Below, piece by piece: positions 17,769-27,985 of a stretch of 64,000 nucleotides of DNA. The position numbers and the translations under genes are program-made. The first letter of the stretch is position 1, and every line of letters starts with the position of its first letter. Origin of the DNA: Sulfitobacter sp. D7 (GTDB lineage Bacteria > Pseudomonadota > Alphaproteobacteria > Rhodobacterales > Rhodobacteraceae); contig NZ_CP020694.1 of NCBI RefSeq assembly GCF_003611275.1, positions 2,232,001 to 2,296,000 on the forward strand, in the 5' to 3' direction. The notes beneath the pieces are model-generated. The model was not told the DNA's origin, did not search any database, and was given only the letters and a program-made list of their open reading frames with translations.

Positions 17769-19331
17769 TTAATGCGAGGCATCGGCGGTCTGCACAGCGG
17801 TATCAGCCGCCTCCAGCGCCATGTCGTAATTGTCAACGAGAGCAGCCACCGACGGCCCGATCATATCCAGCACCAGCGCCGGATAGACGCCCAGGATCAG
17901 GGTCATCGCTACCAGCGGCGCAATGATCCATTTCTCACGTGCGGTCATGTCGGTGATCGCCTTGAGGCTTTCTTTGATCAGGTCGCCCATCACCACGCGG
18001 CGATAGAGCCACAGCGCGTAGGCCGCCGAAAAGATCACGCCCGTGGTCGCCACTGCCGCCACCCAAGTGTTCACTTGGAAGGTCGCCATCAGCGTCAGGA
18101 ATTCCCCCACGAAACCGGATGTGCCCGGCAGGCCCACGTTCGCCATGGTGAAGAACATAAAGACCAGTGCATAGGCGGGCATCCGGTTCACCAGACCGCC
18201 ATAGGCGTCAATGTCACGGGTGTGCATCCGGTCATAGATCACGCCAACGCTGAGGAAGAGCGCGCCAGAGATGAAGCCGTGGCTGATCATCTGGAAAATC
18301 GCGCCATCAATCCCCTGCTGGTTCGCCGCAAAGATGCCCATGGTCACGAAACCCATGTGTGCGACCGAGGAATAGGCGATCAGCTTTTTCATGTCCTGCT
18401 GCACCAGCGCCACTAGCGAGGTATAGACGATGGCAATGGCCGACATCCACAGGATCAGCGGCGTCATCACCTCGGACCCGACGGGGAACATCGGCAAGCT
18501 GAAGCGCAGGAAGCCGTAGCCGCCCATTTTCAGCAGGATCGCCGCCAGCACCACAGAACCCGCCGTCGGGGCCTGAACGTGTGCGTCGGGCAGCCATGTG
18601 TGCACTGGCCACATCGGCATCTTGACCGCGAAGCTGGCAAAGAAGGCGAGGAACATCAGTGTCTGCATGCCGCCAACGACTTGGATGCCCAGAAGCTCAA
18701 AGTTCTCGGACCCGAAGTTATGCGTGAGCAGGCTGATTTCACAGCCGCCGATGCAGGTTGTGCCCGCTTCGGTAAACATCGCTACCATCGCAACCAGCAT
18801 CAGCACCGAGCCGAGGAAGGTATAGAGGAAGAACTTGAAGCTCGCGTAGATACGCTCTTTGCCGCCCCAGATGCCGATGATCAGGAACATCGGGATCAGA
18901 CCGGCCTCGAAGAACAGGTAGAACAGCACCAAGTCCAGCGCCATGAACACGCCAAGCATCAGCGTTTCCAAGAGCAGGAAAGCGATCATGTATTCTTTGA
19001 CACGGTGCTCGACATTCCAGCTTGCTGCAATGACCAGCGGCATCATGAAGGTGGTCAGCATCACGAAGAGGATCGAGATGCCGTCAACGCCAAGGCGATA
19101 CTTCAGACCGAGCAGCCAATCGGCCTCATCCACGAATTGGAAGTCGGTGTTGGACGGGTCAAAATCAAAGAGCACAAAAAGCGAGATCAGGAAGGTGACC
19201 GTCGTGGTGATGAAGGCCAACCATTTCGCGTTGCGCCCGGCAGCGGCATCGTCGCCCCGCAAGAAGACCGCGAGGATCAGTGCAGCGAAGGCCGGAATGA
19301 ATGTGATGATTGAAAGCAGATGCGTATCCAT
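17769..19331 (-). CDS. nuoM: NADH-quinone oxidoreductase subunit M
   Basis: Antiporter-like membrane subunit of Complex I (520 aa). It carries the [36 protein letters not shown] and [14 protein letters not shown] motifs. The start at 19331 overlaps the nuoL stop by one base (TGATG), so translation is coupled; ten extra upstream codons of the open frame are rejected. Confidence 0.97.
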   Translation of the reverse strand: MDTHLLSIITFIPAFAALILAVFLRGDDAAAGRNAKWLAFITTTVTFLISLFVLFDFDPSNTDFQFVDEADWLLGLKYRLGVDGISILFVMLTTFMMPLVIAASWNVEHRVKEYMIAFLLLETLMLGVFMALDLVLFYLFFEAGLIPMFLIIGIWGGKERIYASFKFFLYTFLGSVLMLVAMVAMFTEAGTTCIGGCEISLLTHNFGSENFELLGIQVVGGMQTLMFLAFFASFAVKMPMWPVHTWLPDAHVQAPTAGSVVLAAILLKMGGYGFLRFSLPMFPVGSEVMTPLILWMSAIAIVYTSLVALVQQDMKKLIAYSSVAHMGFVTMGIFAANQQGIDGAIFQMISHGFISGALFLSVGVIYDRMHTRDIDAYGGLVNRMPAYALVFMFFTMANVGLPGTSGFVGEFLTLMATFQVNTWVAAVATTGVIFSAAYALWLYRRVVMGDLIKESLKAITDMTAREKWIIAPLVAMTLILGVYPALVLDMIGPSVAALVDNYDMALEAADTAVQTADASH

Positions 19332-21463
19332 CAGTTCGCTCCTCCGCTCATCGTCATCCATGTCACCAGAACGGCGATGCCGATCACCATGGCGAAGGCA
19401 TAGGTGAAGATATAGCCCGTCTGTGCCTTACCCGCGAGGCGGGTGAAGAAGGGGATGATCCCCATGGCGACGCCATTGAGCGTGCCATCGATCACAGTGC
19501 CATCGCCGCGTTTCCACAGGAACCGGCCGATCGTTTTGGCGGGACGCACGAAAATCACGTCGTAAACCTCATCAAAGTACCATTTGTTTTTCAGGAACAG
19601 GTAAAGCGGGCGTTGGTTTGCCGCCAAACGTCCCGGGACGGTCGGGCTCCAGATATAGAACCACAGGGCCATGACCAGACCGGCCAGCATCGCGATAAAG
19701 GGCGAGACCTTAACCCAAGTCGGGGCGGCGTGCGCGTCATCCAGCACGTGGTTGTCGGGCGCAAAGTAAAGCGCCCCCTCACCCGGTGCACCGCCAAAGG
19801 CTTCGTGATGCGCGCCCGCGTCCTGCTGGCCTTCGACCAAAGCGTCGGCTCCATGATCACCGTCGGCCGGGCCAGTGGCACCGTGGTCATCCTCGGCCCC
19901 TTCGACATGGGCGTCGCCGCCTTCGGCCATTTCAGCCATCGGGATGCCGTAGAATTTGCCAACCTGATCTGCATGGCCAAAGAAGCTGCCGTACCAAACC
20001 ATCCCAGCAAAGACCGAGCCGAGCGCCAGAACGCCAAGCGGGATCAGCATGACCATCGGGCTCTCGTGGGCGTGCTCATGCGTGTGCTTGTTGCCACGCG
20101 GTTTTCCGAAGAACGTGAGGAAAATCAGGCGCCAGCTGTAGAAGCTCGTCATCGCCGCAGCGATCACCAACATCCAGAAGCCATACATTGACCCACCGCC
20201 CCAAGCGCTTTCGATGATCGCGTCTTTCGACAGGAAGCCCGCGAAACCGATATGCGTCAGCGGGATGCCAACACCGGTGATCGCCAATGTGCCGATCATC
20301 ATCGCCCAGAAAGTATAGGGGATTTTCTTACGCAGACCGCCGTAGTTGGTCATGTCTTGCTCATGGTGCATCGCGTGAATGACCGAGCCCGCGCCCAAGA
20401 ACAGCATCGCCTTAAAGAAGGCGTGGGTGAACAGGTGGAACATCGCCGCCGAGTACATGCCGACGCCAGCCGCCACGAACATATAACCAAGCTGTGACAT
20501 GGTCGAATAGGCAATCACACGTTTGATGTCGGTTTGCACAAGGCCGATGGTCGCCGCGACAAAGGCGGTCGTCGCGCCGATCACCGTGACAAAGGCCATC
20601 GCTTCGGGTGCGAATTCCATCACCGGCGACATGCGGCAGACAAGGAAAACACCCGCGGTCACCATGGTCGCCGCGTGGATCAGCGCCGACACCGGGGTCG
20701 GGCCTTCCATCGCGTCGGGAAGCCATGTGTGCAGGAACAATTGCGCCGATTTACCCATCGCGCCGAGGAAGAGCAGGAAGGCGATCAGGTTCGCCGCGTT
20801 CCAATCGTTCCATAGGAAAGTCACCGTCTGCTCAGCCAAGTCGGGCGCTGCGGCAAAGATATCGTCAAAGCGGATCGAGTCCGTCAGCATATAGAGGCCG
20901 AAGATGCCCAGCAGGAAAGCAAAGTCCCCCACCCGGTTGACGACAAAGGCTTTCATCGCCGCGGCATTGGCCGACGGCTTGCGGAAGTAGAAACCGATCA
21001 GCAGGTAGGAGGCGACACCGACGCCCTCCCAACCAAAGAACATCTGCACGAGGTTGTCGGCTGTGACCAGCATCAACATCGCGAAGGTAAAGAACGACAG
21101 ATAGGCGAAGAACCGGGGGCGATAGCTCTCGTTATCGCGGAAGTTCTCATCGTGGGCCATGTAGCCGAAGGAGTAGAGGTGAACGAGGCTCGATACCGTG
21201 GTGATGACGATCAGCATCAGCGCGGTCAAACGGTCCATGCGGATCGCCCAATCGGTGCTCAGCGTGCCGCTCTCGATAAAGCGCAGGATCTGGATTTGCT
21301 CGGTCGGACCGTCCAGCGTCAGGAACACCACCCAAGAGAGGAAGGCGGCAAGGAACAGCAGCCCCGTGGCGGTCCACTGGGCGGCCTTCTCACCGATGAT
21401 CTTCCAGCCGAAACCGCAGAGGATGGCACCCACAAGCGGGGCGAATAGGATCGTGGTTTCCAT
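19331..21463 (-). CDS. nuoL: NADH-quinone oxidoreductase subunit L
   Basis: The distal antiporter-like subunit with the long lateral helix of Complex I. The 710-aa protein shows [40 protein letters not shown] and [14 protein letters not shown]. Longer than E. coli NuoL (about 613 aa) because of an Ala/His/Asp/Glu-rich hydrophilic insertion at about residues 514-553, before the C-terminal helices; similar insertions are common in alphaproteobacteria. It starts four bases after nuoK and overlaps nuoM. Confidence 0.97.
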   Translation of the reverse strand: METTILFAPLVGAILCGFGWKIIGEKAAQWTATGLLFLAAFLSWVVFLTLDGPTEQIQILRFIESGTLSTDWAIRMDRLTALMLIVITTVSSLVHLYSFGYMAHDENFRDNESYRPRFFAYLSFFTFAMLMLVTADNLVQMFFGWEGVGVASYLLIGFYFRKPSANAAAMKAFVVNRVGDFAFLLGIFGLYMLTDSIRFDDIFAAAPDLAEQTVTFLWNDWNAANLIAFLLFLGAMGKSAQLFLHTWLPDAMEGPTPVSALIHAATMVTAGVFLVCRMSPVMEFAPEAMAFVTVIGATTAFVAATIGLVQTDIKRVIAYSTMSQLGYMFVAAGVGMYSAAMFHLFTHAFFKAMLFLGAGSVIHAMHHEQDMTNYGGLRKKIPYTFWAMMIGTLAITGVGIPLTHIGFAGFLSKDAIIESAWGGGSMYGFWMLVIAAAMTSFYSWRLIFLTFFGKPRGNKHTHEHAHESPMVMLIPLGVLALGSVFAGMVWYGSFFGHADQVGKFYGIPMAEMAEGGDAHVEGAEDDHGATGPADGDHGADALVEGQQDAGAHHEAFGGAPGEGALYFAPDNHVLDDAHAAPTWVKVSPFIAMLAGLVMALWFYIWSPTVPGRLAANQRPLYLFLKNKWYFDEVYDVIFVRPAKTIGRFLWKRGDGTVIDGTLNGVAMGIIPFFTRLAGKAQTGYIFTYAFAMVIGIAVLVTWMTMSGGAN

Positions 21464-21467
21464 TGCC

Positions 21468-21773
21468 TCAGCCCTTCATCACGTTGACATCTTCCACCGC
21501 GATCGAGCCACGGTTGCGGAAGAAACAGACCAGAATGGCGAGGCCGATGGCAGCCTCCGCCGCAGCGACGGTGAGCACGAAGAGTGTGAACACCTGCCCC
21601 GTCAAATCACCAAGGAAACTGGAGAAGGCAACGAGGTTGATGTTCACCGCGAGCAGCATCAATTCGATGCTCATCAGCAGGATGATCACGTTCTTGCGGT
21701 TCAGGAATAGCCCGAAGATGCCGATGACAAACAGCGTCGCCGCCACTGTCAGGTAATGCTCAAGTCCGATCAT
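21468..21773 (-). CDS. nuoK: NADH-quinone oxidoreductase subunit K
   Basis: Small three-helix Complex I subunit (101 aa) with the two membrane glutamates expected in the helices ([12 protein letters not shown] and [11 protein letters not shown]). The start at 21773 gives [15 protein letters not shown] as in other alphaproteobacteria; the longer frame upstream is not supported. It is separated from nuoJ by a 260-base gap that holds a 25-codon gene and several hairpins. Confidence 0.97.
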   Translation of the reverse strand: MIGLEHYLTVAATLFVIGIFGLFLNRKNVIILLMSIELMLLAVNINLVAFSSFLGDLTGQVFTLFVLTVAAAEAAIGLAILVCFFRNRGSIAVEDVNVMKG

Positions 21774-21814
21774 GTCGTCCCTTACGTTCCCGCCCTTTGA
21801 TGGGCTTTGGTCGC

Positions 21815-21835
21815 GCCCCATTTGATGGGGCTTTT
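21815..21835 (+). terminator. Hairpin with T-run reading on the plus strand, in the nuoJ/nuoK gap
   Basis: GCCCCAT (21815-21821) pairs with ATGGGGC (21825-21831) around TTG and is followed on the plus strand by TTTT (21832-21835). This is the orientation opposite to nuo transcription, so it could stop antisense transcripts entering the operon. On the minus strand it is a plain hairpin 42 bases before nuoK. Confidence 0.5.
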
Positions 21836-21876
21836 AGTATCACTTTGCCCCGGCTGCCACCGGGATTGCCGAGGCT

Positions 21877-21954
21877 TTAGCCGATAAAGCTGCGGCCACC
21901 GAAAAACACGACGATCAACACCACGACCAGTACCACGATTGTTGCTCTCGACAT
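21877..21954 (-). CDS. 25-aa single-helix membrane peptide between nuoJ and nuoK
   Basis: The frame runs from ATG at 21954 to TAA at 21877 and reads MSRATIVVLVVVLIVVFF followed by GGRSFIG. After a short basic N-terminus there is one uninterrupted hydrophobic helix of about 14 residues, then a Gly-Gly-Arg end. AAAGGGACG lies about seven bases upstream. It fills a gap in an otherwise tightly packed operon. It resembles the small supernumerary membrane peptides of respiratory complexes, but that role is inference; a chance frame cannot be excluded at this length. Confidence 0.5.
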   Translation of the reverse strand: MSRATIVVLVVVLIVVFFGGRSFIG

Positions 21955-21983
21955 TTCGACGTCCCTTTTCTCTTTGGTTCAGT

Positions 21984-22029
21984 CGTTTTCATTCAAAGAA
22001 AACGGCTACGGAATTTTTAAAAAATTCCG
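21984..22029 (-). other. Two tandem hairpins after nuoJ, one an AT-rich 21-base palindrome
   Basis: Right after the nuoJ stop the sequence has CGGAATTTTT (22009-22018) and AAAAATTCCG (22020-22029) around one base, and next CGTTTTC (21984-21990) and GAAAACG (21998-22004) around seven bases. The first is strikingly AT-rich for this genome. Possible roles are an RNase processing site, an attenuator or a stabilising 3' end for the nuoJ part of the mRNA. Confidence 0.6.
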
Positions 22030-22033
22030 GTGT

Positions 22034-22636
22034 TTACAGGCCCTGCCCAGACTTCACGTCGCGCAGTTCCATCGCCTTGGCCGGGTCGCGCATCATCTGC
22101 GCCACCACGTCTTGGCGTTTCACGTCCTTGCGGTGCCGCAGAGTCAGCACAATTGCCCCGATCATCGCCACCAGCAGGATCAGGCCCGCCAGTTGGAACA
22201 GCAGGAAGTAACGATCATAGAGCAGCAGCCCAAGCGCTTCGGTATTGAACCGCGCCGGATCGATCGCATTGGCCCGCAGGCTCTCCGCAGCCGCACTCTG
22301 CTCCCATGCACCAAAGGCCATGACAAATTGCATCAAGATCACCAAAGCGATCAGCAGCGCCAGCGGCATATAGCGCGCCATTTCGGCCTTTAGCTCGGCG
22401 AAGTCCACGTCGAGCATCATCACGACGAAGAGGAACAGCACCGCCACCGCGCCGACGTAAACGATGACCAGCAGCATCGCCACGAACTCCGCCCCCAGCA
22501 GCACGAAAAGCCCCGCCGCCGAGAGGAAGGACAGGATCAGCCAGAGCACCGAATGCACCGGATTGCGGCTGATCACCGTGAACAGTCCGCCGGTGATGAC
22601 GCTGATCGCGAAGAGGTAAAATGAAAAGACCGTCAT
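22034..22636 (-). CDS. nuoJ: NADH-quinone oxidoreductase subunit J
   Basis: Five-helix membrane subunit of Complex I (200 aa), with the pi-bulge helix region [24 protein letters not shown]. The start overlaps the end of the CMD-like gene by four bases (ATGA). A C-terminal hydrophilic tail of about 35 residues is charged and probably cytoplasmic. Confidence 0.96.
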   Translation of the reverse strand: MTVFSFYLFAISVITGGLFTVISRNPVHSVLWLILSFLSAAGLFVLLGAEFVAMLLVIVYVGAVAVLFLFVVMMLDVDFAELKAEMARYMPLALLIALVILMQFVMAFGAWEQSAAAESLRANAIDPARFNTEALGLLLYDRYFLLFQLAGLILLVAMIGAIVLTLRHRKDVKRQDVVAQMMRDPAKAMELRDVKSGQGL

Positions 22637-23049
22637 GCGCCGTCTTCCTTCTTGGTATCTTTTTCTTCGTCAAGAACCGACTGCGCCAGTTCCAGCGCCC
22701 GTGTCATCGCCGGCAGCCCGGCAAAGACCGACATCTGGCTAATCGTCTCGACGATATGTTGTTTGGTGGCTCCCGCCTCACGTGCGTGGCGCACGGTCTG
22801 GCGGAGGGCCATATCATTCTGCGCGCCCTGCATGGTCAGCCCCGCGAGGGTAAGCAGCAGCCGCGTCCGCGCGTCCAGCCCGCCCTTGTTCACGGTGTCG
22901 CCGAACCAGAAGTCCATCATGTCCTTCGGCATCGTGCCCATCATCGCCTCGAACCCTTTGGGCGAAAAAGCATCCATCGCTGGAAAGGCTTTCGCCATTT
23001 CCTGCGCCTGCTTCATCATCGCATCAAAAGGGTTCTTGGGATCACTCAT
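22633..23049 (-). CDS. Carboxymuconolactone decarboxylase (CMD/AhpD-like) family protein in the nuo operon
   Basis: A 138-aa all-helical protein with the CMD-like core [46 protein letters not shown]. AhpD-type members use a CxxC pair, but this protein has no cysteine at all, so a peroxidase or disulfide-reducing role is excluded. It starts in the gap after nuoI and overlaps nuoJ by four bases, so it is co-translated with membrane-arm genes. Its job is unknown; a chaperone or assembly role for Complex I would fit the position. Confidence 0.8.
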   Translation of the reverse strand: MSDPKNPFDAMMKQAQEMAKAFPAMDAFSPKGFEAMMGTMPKDMMDFWFGDTVNKGGLDARTRLLLTLAGLTMQGAQNDMALRQTVRHAREAGATKQHIVETISQMSVFAGLPAMTRALELAQSVLDEEKDTKKEDGA

Positions 23050-23540
23050 CGGTAAGGTGCGTCCATCTCAAGGTTGCGGGCAATCTCGGCTTCCCAGCGT
23101 TCGCCGTTGTCCAAAAGCTTGGCCTTGTCGTAATACAGCTCTTCGCGGGTCTCGGTCGAGAATTCGAAGTTCGGGCCTTCGACAATGGCGTCCACTGGGC
23201 AGGCTTCTTGGCAGAAACCGCAGTAGATGCATTTGGTCATGTCGATGTCATAGCGCGTGGTGCGGCGGCTGCCGTCCTCGCGTGCTTCGGCGTCGATGGT
23301 GATCGCCTGCGCGGGGCAGATCGCCTCGCAGAGTTTGCACGCGATGCAACGCTCTTCGCCATTGGGATAACGGCGCAGCGCGTGTTCGCCGCGGAAACGG
23401 GGCGACAGAGGCCCCTTTTCATGCGGGTAGTTCAGCGTCGTTTTCGGCGCAAAGAAATAGCGCATCCCCAGCATGAACGCCTTGGCGTAGTCTGCCAGCA
23501 GGAAATACTTCGCGGCGCGGGTGTAGTCAGTCGTCGCCAT
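23046..23540 (-). CDS. nuoI: NADH-quinone oxidoreductase subunit I
   Basis: Ferredoxin-like subunit carrying clusters N6a and N6b, which pass electrons to N2. The 164-aa protein has two 4Fe-4S motifs: C65-C68-C71 with C75, and C104-C107-C110 with C114 ([12 protein letters not shown] and [12 protein letters not shown]). It starts one base after the nuoH stop and overlaps the CMD-like gene by four bases. Confidence 0.97.
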   Translation of the reverse strand: MATTDYTRAAKYFLLADYAKAFMLGMRYFFAPKTTLNYPHEKGPLSPRFRGEHALRRYPNGEERCIACKLCEAICPAQAITIDAEAREDGSRRTTRYDIDMTKCIYCGFCQEACPVDAIVEGPNFEFSTETREELYYDKAKLLDNGERWEAEIARNLEMDAPYR

Positions 23541-23541
23541 A

Positions 23542-24582
23542 TCAGCCCCCTACGGTCCAGCGGGCGTAGATGCCCCAGAACCAATCGAATTTTGCAGCGA
23601 ATGCCACGAAGACCACCCAGAACAGCGAGAACGGCAGGAAGACTTTCCAACCCAGCCGCATCAGCTGGTCATAGCGGTAGCGCGGCGTGATTGCCTTGAC
23701 CATGGAGAACATGAAGAAGACCATCAGCATCTTGATGAACATCCAGAAGAAGCCATCGGGCAGGAACGGCACCGGCGACAGCCAGCCGCCGAAGAACATC
23801 AGCGACACCAGCGCGCACATCAGCACCACGGCCACCAATTCGCCGATCATGAAGAGCAGGAAGGGCGTGGAGGAATATTCCACCTGATAGCCCGCCACCA
23901 GTTCCGATTCCGCTTCCGGCAGGTCGAACGGTGGGCGGTTGGTTTCCGCCAGCGCCGAGATGAAGAACAAGATCAACATCGGGAAGTGCGGCAGGAAGTA
24001 CCAGTTGAACAGACCCCAGTCGCCATCCTGCGCCGCCACGATGGACGTGAAGTTCATCGAACCGGTCGAGAGGATCACGCCGATGATGATCAGGCCGATC
24101 GACACTTCGTAGGAAATCATCTGCGCGGCAGAGCGCAGCGAACCAAGGAAGGGGTATTTCGAGTTCGACGCCCAACCGCCCATGATCACGCCGTAAACCT
24201 CAAGCGAGGAGACGGCGAAGACATAGAGGATGGCCACGTTGATGTCCGACAGGATCCAGCCTTCGTTAAAGGGGATCACCGCCCAAGCGATCATCGCCAT
24301 GACAAAGGAAATCATCGGCGCAAGGAAGAAGACCCCCTTGTCAGCGCCCGCCGGGACCACCACTTCTTTAACGATATATTTAAGAAAGTCGGCAAAACTC
24401 TGCAGCAGGCCGAAGACGCCCACGACGTTGGGGCCGCGGCGCATCATCACGGCGGCCCAGATCTTGCGGTCGGCATACATGAGGAAGGCCAGCGCCAGCA
24501 AAAGCGGTACAACCAGCAGCAAAACCTGCCCAACCGTCAGCAGGGCAATGCCCAGCCCGGTGTTGTAAAAGAAATCAGCCAT
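23542..24582 (-). CDS. nuoH: NADH-quinone oxidoreductase subunit H
   Basis: Membrane subunit forming much of the quinone chamber. In 346 aa there are about eight helices and the hallmark segments [28 protein letters not shown] and the arginine-rich [10 protein letters not shown] near the C-terminus. It starts six bases after the lipoprotein gene. Confidence 0.97.
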   Translation of the reverse strand: MADFFYNTGLGIALLTVGQVLLLVVPLLLALAFLMYADRKIWAAVMMRRGPNVVGVFGLLQSFADFLKYIVKEVVVPAGADKGVFFLAPMISFVMAMIAWAVIPFNEGWILSDINVAILYVFAVSSLEVYGVIMGGWASNSKYPFLGSLRSAAQMISYEVSIGLIIIGVILSTGSMNFTSIVAAQDGDWGLFNWYFLPHFPMLILFFISALAETNRPPFDLPEAESELVAGYQVEYSSTPFLLFMIGELVAVVLMCALVSLMFFGGWLSPVPFLPDGFFWMFIKMLMVFFMFSMVKAITPRYRYDQLMRLGWKVFLPFSLFWVVFVAFAAKFDWFWGIYARWTVGG

Positions 24583-24588
24583 AAGTCC

Positions 24589-24963
24589 TCACACCGTCGG
24601 AATGCCGCGTTCCGCGCATTGAAACGCGGTCACTTCGGCATCAATTGTCTTCAAGCCTTTCGGCAGGCTCGGCGAGATTGTGTAAACAGCATCTGCCCGC
24701 CATATGCCACCCTCTTCGGTGACATTTGTCCGCACATGACGTGCAAAACCGTAGCCCCGGATCAACGTGTACTGCGCTGCAGCACATTCGGCGTAATCCG
24801 ACACGTCTTGGTTCGATAACGCCTTGGTCATCGCCACGTTGAACTGCACCAAATCACCATCCAAAAGCTGGGTCTCCACCCCCTTGTAGTCGGGGATGAA
24901 ATCCTCGGCCACCGGCACCTGCGGTTCGCAGGCGGCCAGCAGCATCAAGGGGGCCAGCATCAT
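24589..24963 (-). CDS. Small lipoprotein between nuoG and nuoH
   Basis: A 124-aa protein with a short hydrophobic leader and lipobox (MMLAPLMLLAAC, Cys12), so a predicted lipoprotein of about 113 mature residues. I do not recognise the mature part; it has two or three further cysteines (ECAAAQ, FQCAE) and ends AERGIPTV. The start at 24963 has GGAG eight bases upstream; a GTG at 24972 would add an arginine to the leader, which is also plausible. It lies five bases after nuoG and six before nuoH, suggesting a role with Complex I or simple co-expression. Confidence 0.7.
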   Translation of the reverse strand: MMLAPLMLLAACEPQVPVAEDFIPDYKGVETQLLDGDLVQFNVAMTKALSNQDVSDYAECAAAQYTLIRGYGFARHVRTNVTEEGGIWRADAVYTISPSLPKGLKTIDAEVTAFQCAERGIPTV

Positions 24964-24968
24964 GGCTC

Positions 24969-26984
24969 TCACTCCGCCGCCATCGGCTCGGCCCGGCGCG
25001 CGGCGGCCAGAGCCGAAAGTTCCGCCATCAACTGGCTGGCCCGTGCGATCGGATTGGAGAGATAGAAGTCGCGCACCGTCGGCGCAAAGGACGCATCGCC
25101 CAATTTGCCTGCGGGCAGTGCGTTCCACTCGTTTTCCGGCACCACATCGACATCAGCCAGATGTGGTACGGCCTTTGTCAGCTTGCGGCGCAGCTGCGCG
25201 ATGGAATCATAGCCCAACTGCGCGCCCAGCTCAGCCGACAGCGCCCGGAGAATCGCCCAGTTTTCCTTGGCCTGACCGGGCGCGAACCCGGCGCGCTGTG
25301 CCAGTTGCGGACGGCCTTCGGTGTTGACGAACAGACCCGGCTCTTCGGTATAGGCCGCACCCGGCAGGATGATGTCGGCGCGGTGTGCGCCGCGATCGCC
25401 ATGGCTGCCTTGATAGATCACGAAGGGCCCAGCACCGATTTCAACTTCATCCGCGCCGAGGTTATAGATCACCTCTGCCGCGTTCACGTCGTCCATGCCG
25501 TTTTCGGCTGTGGCACCAATATCCATCGCACCCACACGCGCGGCGGCGGTGTGCAGGATCATCAGCTTGCTCTTGGTCTTTTCGGCCAGTTCCATCGCCT
25601 TCGCCAGCACGGCTTCGCCATCGGCTTCGCGCAGCGCGCCTTGGCCGACAACGATCACCGAAGGCTGCTCTAGCACTTCGTCGAAATCACTGCCCATCAG
25701 CTTGTCGAGGGTCGCGCGGTCATTGCCCAGATGGTGATGCGGGTAGGTCAGATCAGCGGCTTCTCCGATCAGGCCAACCTCTGCCCCATTGCTCCACGCT
25801 TTGCGGATGCGCGCGTTCAGCACCGGCGCTTCAACCGCTGGGTTACAGCCGATCAGTTGGATCATCTTGGCGCTATCAAGGTCTTCGATCCGCGCGTTGC
25901 CGACATAGCCGAAACGGTTGTCCGCAGGCAGCTTCGCCCCATCGGTGCGGCATTCGACGACACCGCCCTGCCCTTCGATCAGTTCTTTCAGCGCAAAGGC
26001 GGCTTCGACCGATGACAGATCACCGACGAGACCGGCAAGCTTCTTGCCTTTCATCGCAGCGGCTGCGGCATTCAGCGCCTCGGGCCAACTGGCTTTGCGC
26101 AGCTTGCCATTCTCGCGGATGTAAGGTGTGTCCAAACGCTGACGGCGCAGGCCGTCCCAAACAAAGCGCGTCTTGTCGGAAATCCACTCTTCGTTCACAC
26201 CGTCATGGTTGCGCGGCAAAAAGCGCATGACTTCGCGGCCCTTGGTATCCACGCGGATGTTGGAGCCAAGCGCATCCATCACATCGATGCTCTCGGTCTT
26301 GCTCAATTCCCACGGGCGGGCAGTAAAGGCGTAGGGCTTGCTTACCAGCGCGCCGACGGGGCAAAGATCGATGATATTGCCAGACAGGTTGCTGTCGATC
26401 AACGAGCCGAGATAGGTCGTGATCTCTGCATCCTCGCCCCGGCCCGTCTGGCCCATGACGTGCTGGCCTGCGACTTCGGTGGTGAAGCGCACGCAGCGGG
26501 TGCAGGAGATGCAGCGGGTCATATGGGTCTCGACCAGCGGGCCGAGATCGAGGTCTTCGGTCGCCCGCTTCGGCTCGCGGTAGCGCGAGAAATCGACGCC
26601 GTAGGCCATCGCCTGATCCTGAAGATCGCATTCGCCGCCCTGATCGCAGATCGGGCAATCCAGCGGGTGGTTGATGAGAAGGAACTCCATCACCCCTTCG
26701 CGGGCCTTTTTGACCATGGGCGAGTTGGTTTTCACGACCGGCGGCTGGCCCTCGGGACCGGGGCGCAGGTCGCGCACCTGCATGGCGCAGGAGGCGGCGG
26801 GCTTGGGCGGCCCGCCGACGACTTCCACAAGACACATCCGGCAGTTACCGGCGATCGACAGACGCTCGTGGTAACAGAAGCGCGGCACCTCGATGCCAAC
26901 CTGCTCGCAGGCCTGAATGAGCGTCATCGCCCCTTCGACTTCGACTTCCTTACCGTCGATGATGATCTTGCGGATATCGCTCAT
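24969..26984 (-). CDS. nuoG: NADH-quinone oxidoreductase subunit G
   Basis: The 671-aa peripheral-arm subunit with N1b, N4 and N5. The 2Fe-2S site has C37, C48, C51 and C66, followed by the His-Cys-type cluster ([18 protein letters not shown]) and a 4Fe-4S motif [10 protein letters not shown], with a molybdopterin-oxidoreductase-like C-terminal domain. Four bases separate it from the DUF5333 gene, and its stop is five bases before the next lipoprotein start. Confidence 0.97.
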   Translation of the reverse strand: MSDIRKIIIDGKEVEVEGAMTLIQACEQVGIEVPRFCYHERLSIAGNCRMCLVEVVGGPPKPAASCAMQVRDLRPGPEGQPPVVKTNSPMVKKAREGVMEFLLINHPLDCPICDQGGECDLQDQAMAYGVDFSRYREPKRATEDLDLGPLVETHMTRCISCTRCVRFTTEVAGQHVMGQTGRGEDAEITTYLGSLIDSNLSGNIIDLCPVGALVSKPYAFTARPWELSKTESIDVMDALGSNIRVDTKGREVMRFLPRNHDGVNEEWISDKTRFVWDGLRRQRLDTPYIRENGKLRKASWPEALNAAAAAMKGKKLAGLVGDLSSVEAAFALKELIEGQGGVVECRTDGAKLPADNRFGYVGNARIEDLDSAKMIQLIGCNPAVEAPVLNARIRKAWSNGAEVGLIGEAADLTYPHHHLGNDRATLDKLMGSDFDEVLEQPSVIVVGQGALREADGEAVLAKAMELAEKTKSKLMILHTAAARVGAMDIGATAENGMDDVNAAEVIYNLGADEVEIGAGPFVIYQGSHGDRGAHRADIILPGAAYTEEPGLFVNTEGRPQLAQRAGFAPGQAKENWAILRALSAELGAQLGYDSIAQLRRKLTKAVPHLADVDVVPENEWNALPAGKLGDASFAPTVRDFYLSNPIARASQLMAELSALAAARRAEPMAAE

Positions 26985-26988
26985 AAGC

Positions 26989-27399
26989 TCACTTTGCCTT
27001 CAGTAACGAACCGATCCGGCTCGATTTTTGAATCTCTTCGCGTCCAAGCGCACAATAGCTTTGCGGGTCCGAAGTATCGACCCCCTTGGCCTTGAAAAAC
27101 GCGGCGCCCCGCGCTCTCATGCGCGCTTTTTCAGCGTCACTATCAATATAGGCGTCGATCTCGGCGTCGGAGTAGCCCAGATCGCCTGCCTTGCCCTTCA
27201 AGTCCCATGCCATCTTGACCGCGCGCAGCATCCGCGCGCTGATGTCGGGGCAGTTTTTCCGGATGATGTCGGCCACGCCCATGTCCAAAAGCGCGTCGTC
27301 AATCGCGGCCACTTCGCGCAGCGGCGGTTTGGCGGCTGCCGGTGTCACGGTGGCGGCGGTCAGGCTCAGGCCCATCACGGCGATCATCAGGGTGCGCAT
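26989..27399 (-). CDS. DUF5333 family exported protein
   Basis: A 136-aa protein of a family seen mainly in Rhodobacterales near nuo genes. A Sec signal peptide ([19 protein letters not shown], about residues 5-23) is followed by a helical domain with two cysteines (RKNCPDI and [10 protein letters not shown]) that may form a disulfide. GAAGGAGAATTG precedes the ATG. Location in the periplasm is predicted; the function is unknown. It sits four bases before nuoG. Confidence 0.8.
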   Translation of the reverse strand: MRTLMIAVMGLSLTAATVTPAAAKPPLREVAAIDDALLDMGVADIIRKNCPDISARMLRAVKMAWDLKGKAGDLGYSDAEIDAYIDSDAEKARMRARGAAFFKAKGVDTSDPQSYCALGREEIQKSSRIGSLLKAK

Positions 27400-27419
27400 A
27401 TCAATTCTCCTTCATGCAG

Positions 27420-27436
27420 CGGGCCGGAACGGCCCG
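27420..27436 (-). terminator. Hairpin between the lipoprotein and DUF5333 genes (attenuator candidate)
   Basis: CGGGCC (27420-27425) pairs with GGCCCG (27431-27436) around GGAAC, in the 120-base gap between the two genes. It lacks a T-run, so it would at most slow transcription or protect an mRNA end. Confidence 0.35.
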
Positions 27437-27519
27437 TCTGACAGATGGAGATTGGGGGCTATGATATTCAATATCACCGCCCCTTTGGGCCGCAGCCCCG
27501 CGATATGTCGCCGATGCGA

Positions 27520-27846
27520 TCACTGGGGGCAGCGCCCCTGAAACGTCAGCGCGCCGCCATCAAGCCGCAGCGTGCCCGTCGGCGCATCGGGGCCTATGGT
27601 CCAGTCGATGTCTGAACTGCCGTAGTTGCCGACGCAGTATTTCACCGCCTCATAGCGCGCCGCTGCGCGGGCGCCGTCGATGGATTTTCCTGCATCCTTG
27701 ACCGTCACCTGAAATACGTCGCGCTGGCCATCCACCTTGCGCAGCTTAGTGCTGAAATACTGCCCGTCAAAGGCAACACGCTCGCCATCATTGGCACAGC
27801 CTGCCAGCAGGGCGCTGACCGTCAAAACCGTCAAAGCATATTTCAT
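27520..27846 (-). CDS. Small lipoprotein between nuoF and the DUF5333 gene
   Basis: A 108-aa protein with signal MKYALTVLTVSALLAGC (lipobox LAGC, Cys17) and a mature part with two cysteines (KYCVGNYG and GRCPQ at the very end). I do not recognise the family. The start at 27846 is preceded by GGAG; an upstream open frame of 68 codons has no similarity to anything I know. It is on the nuo strand with a 139-base gap, containing a hairpin, after nuoF. Confidence 0.75.
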   Translation of the reverse strand: MKYALTVLTVSALLAGCANDGERVAFDGQYFSTKLRKVDGQRDVFQVTVKDAGKSIDGARAAARYEAVKYCVGNYGSSDIDWTIGPDAPTGTLRLDGGALTFQGRCPQ

Positions 27847-27906
27847 AGACCTACTCCGCTGCGCCATGGGCCCGGCTTTGCCGACCGCCCCCGCGCCTAT
27901 TGTGGA

Positions 27907-27929
27907 CGGGCGCGCCTGACACGCGCCCG
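27907..27929 (-). terminator. Hairpin after nuoF (attenuator candidate)
   Basis: CGGGCGCG (27907-27914) pairs with CGCGCCCG (27922-27929) around CCTGACA, an eight-pair GC stem 57 bases beyond the nuoF stop. There is no T-run. It could set the ratio of downstream nuo transcripts. Confidence 0.45.
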
Positions 27930-27985
27930 CTATCGCCGCTCCTGCGCCAAGCGTCAAGCCATCGGGCCTGCCGCCGCGCAGGGTT

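Noticed and set aside
24960-25128. Longer lipoprotein gene starting inside nuoG
   Set aside because: The extra 55 codons are an alternate frame of nuoG; the lipobox needs to be near the N-terminus, which the start at 24963 gives.
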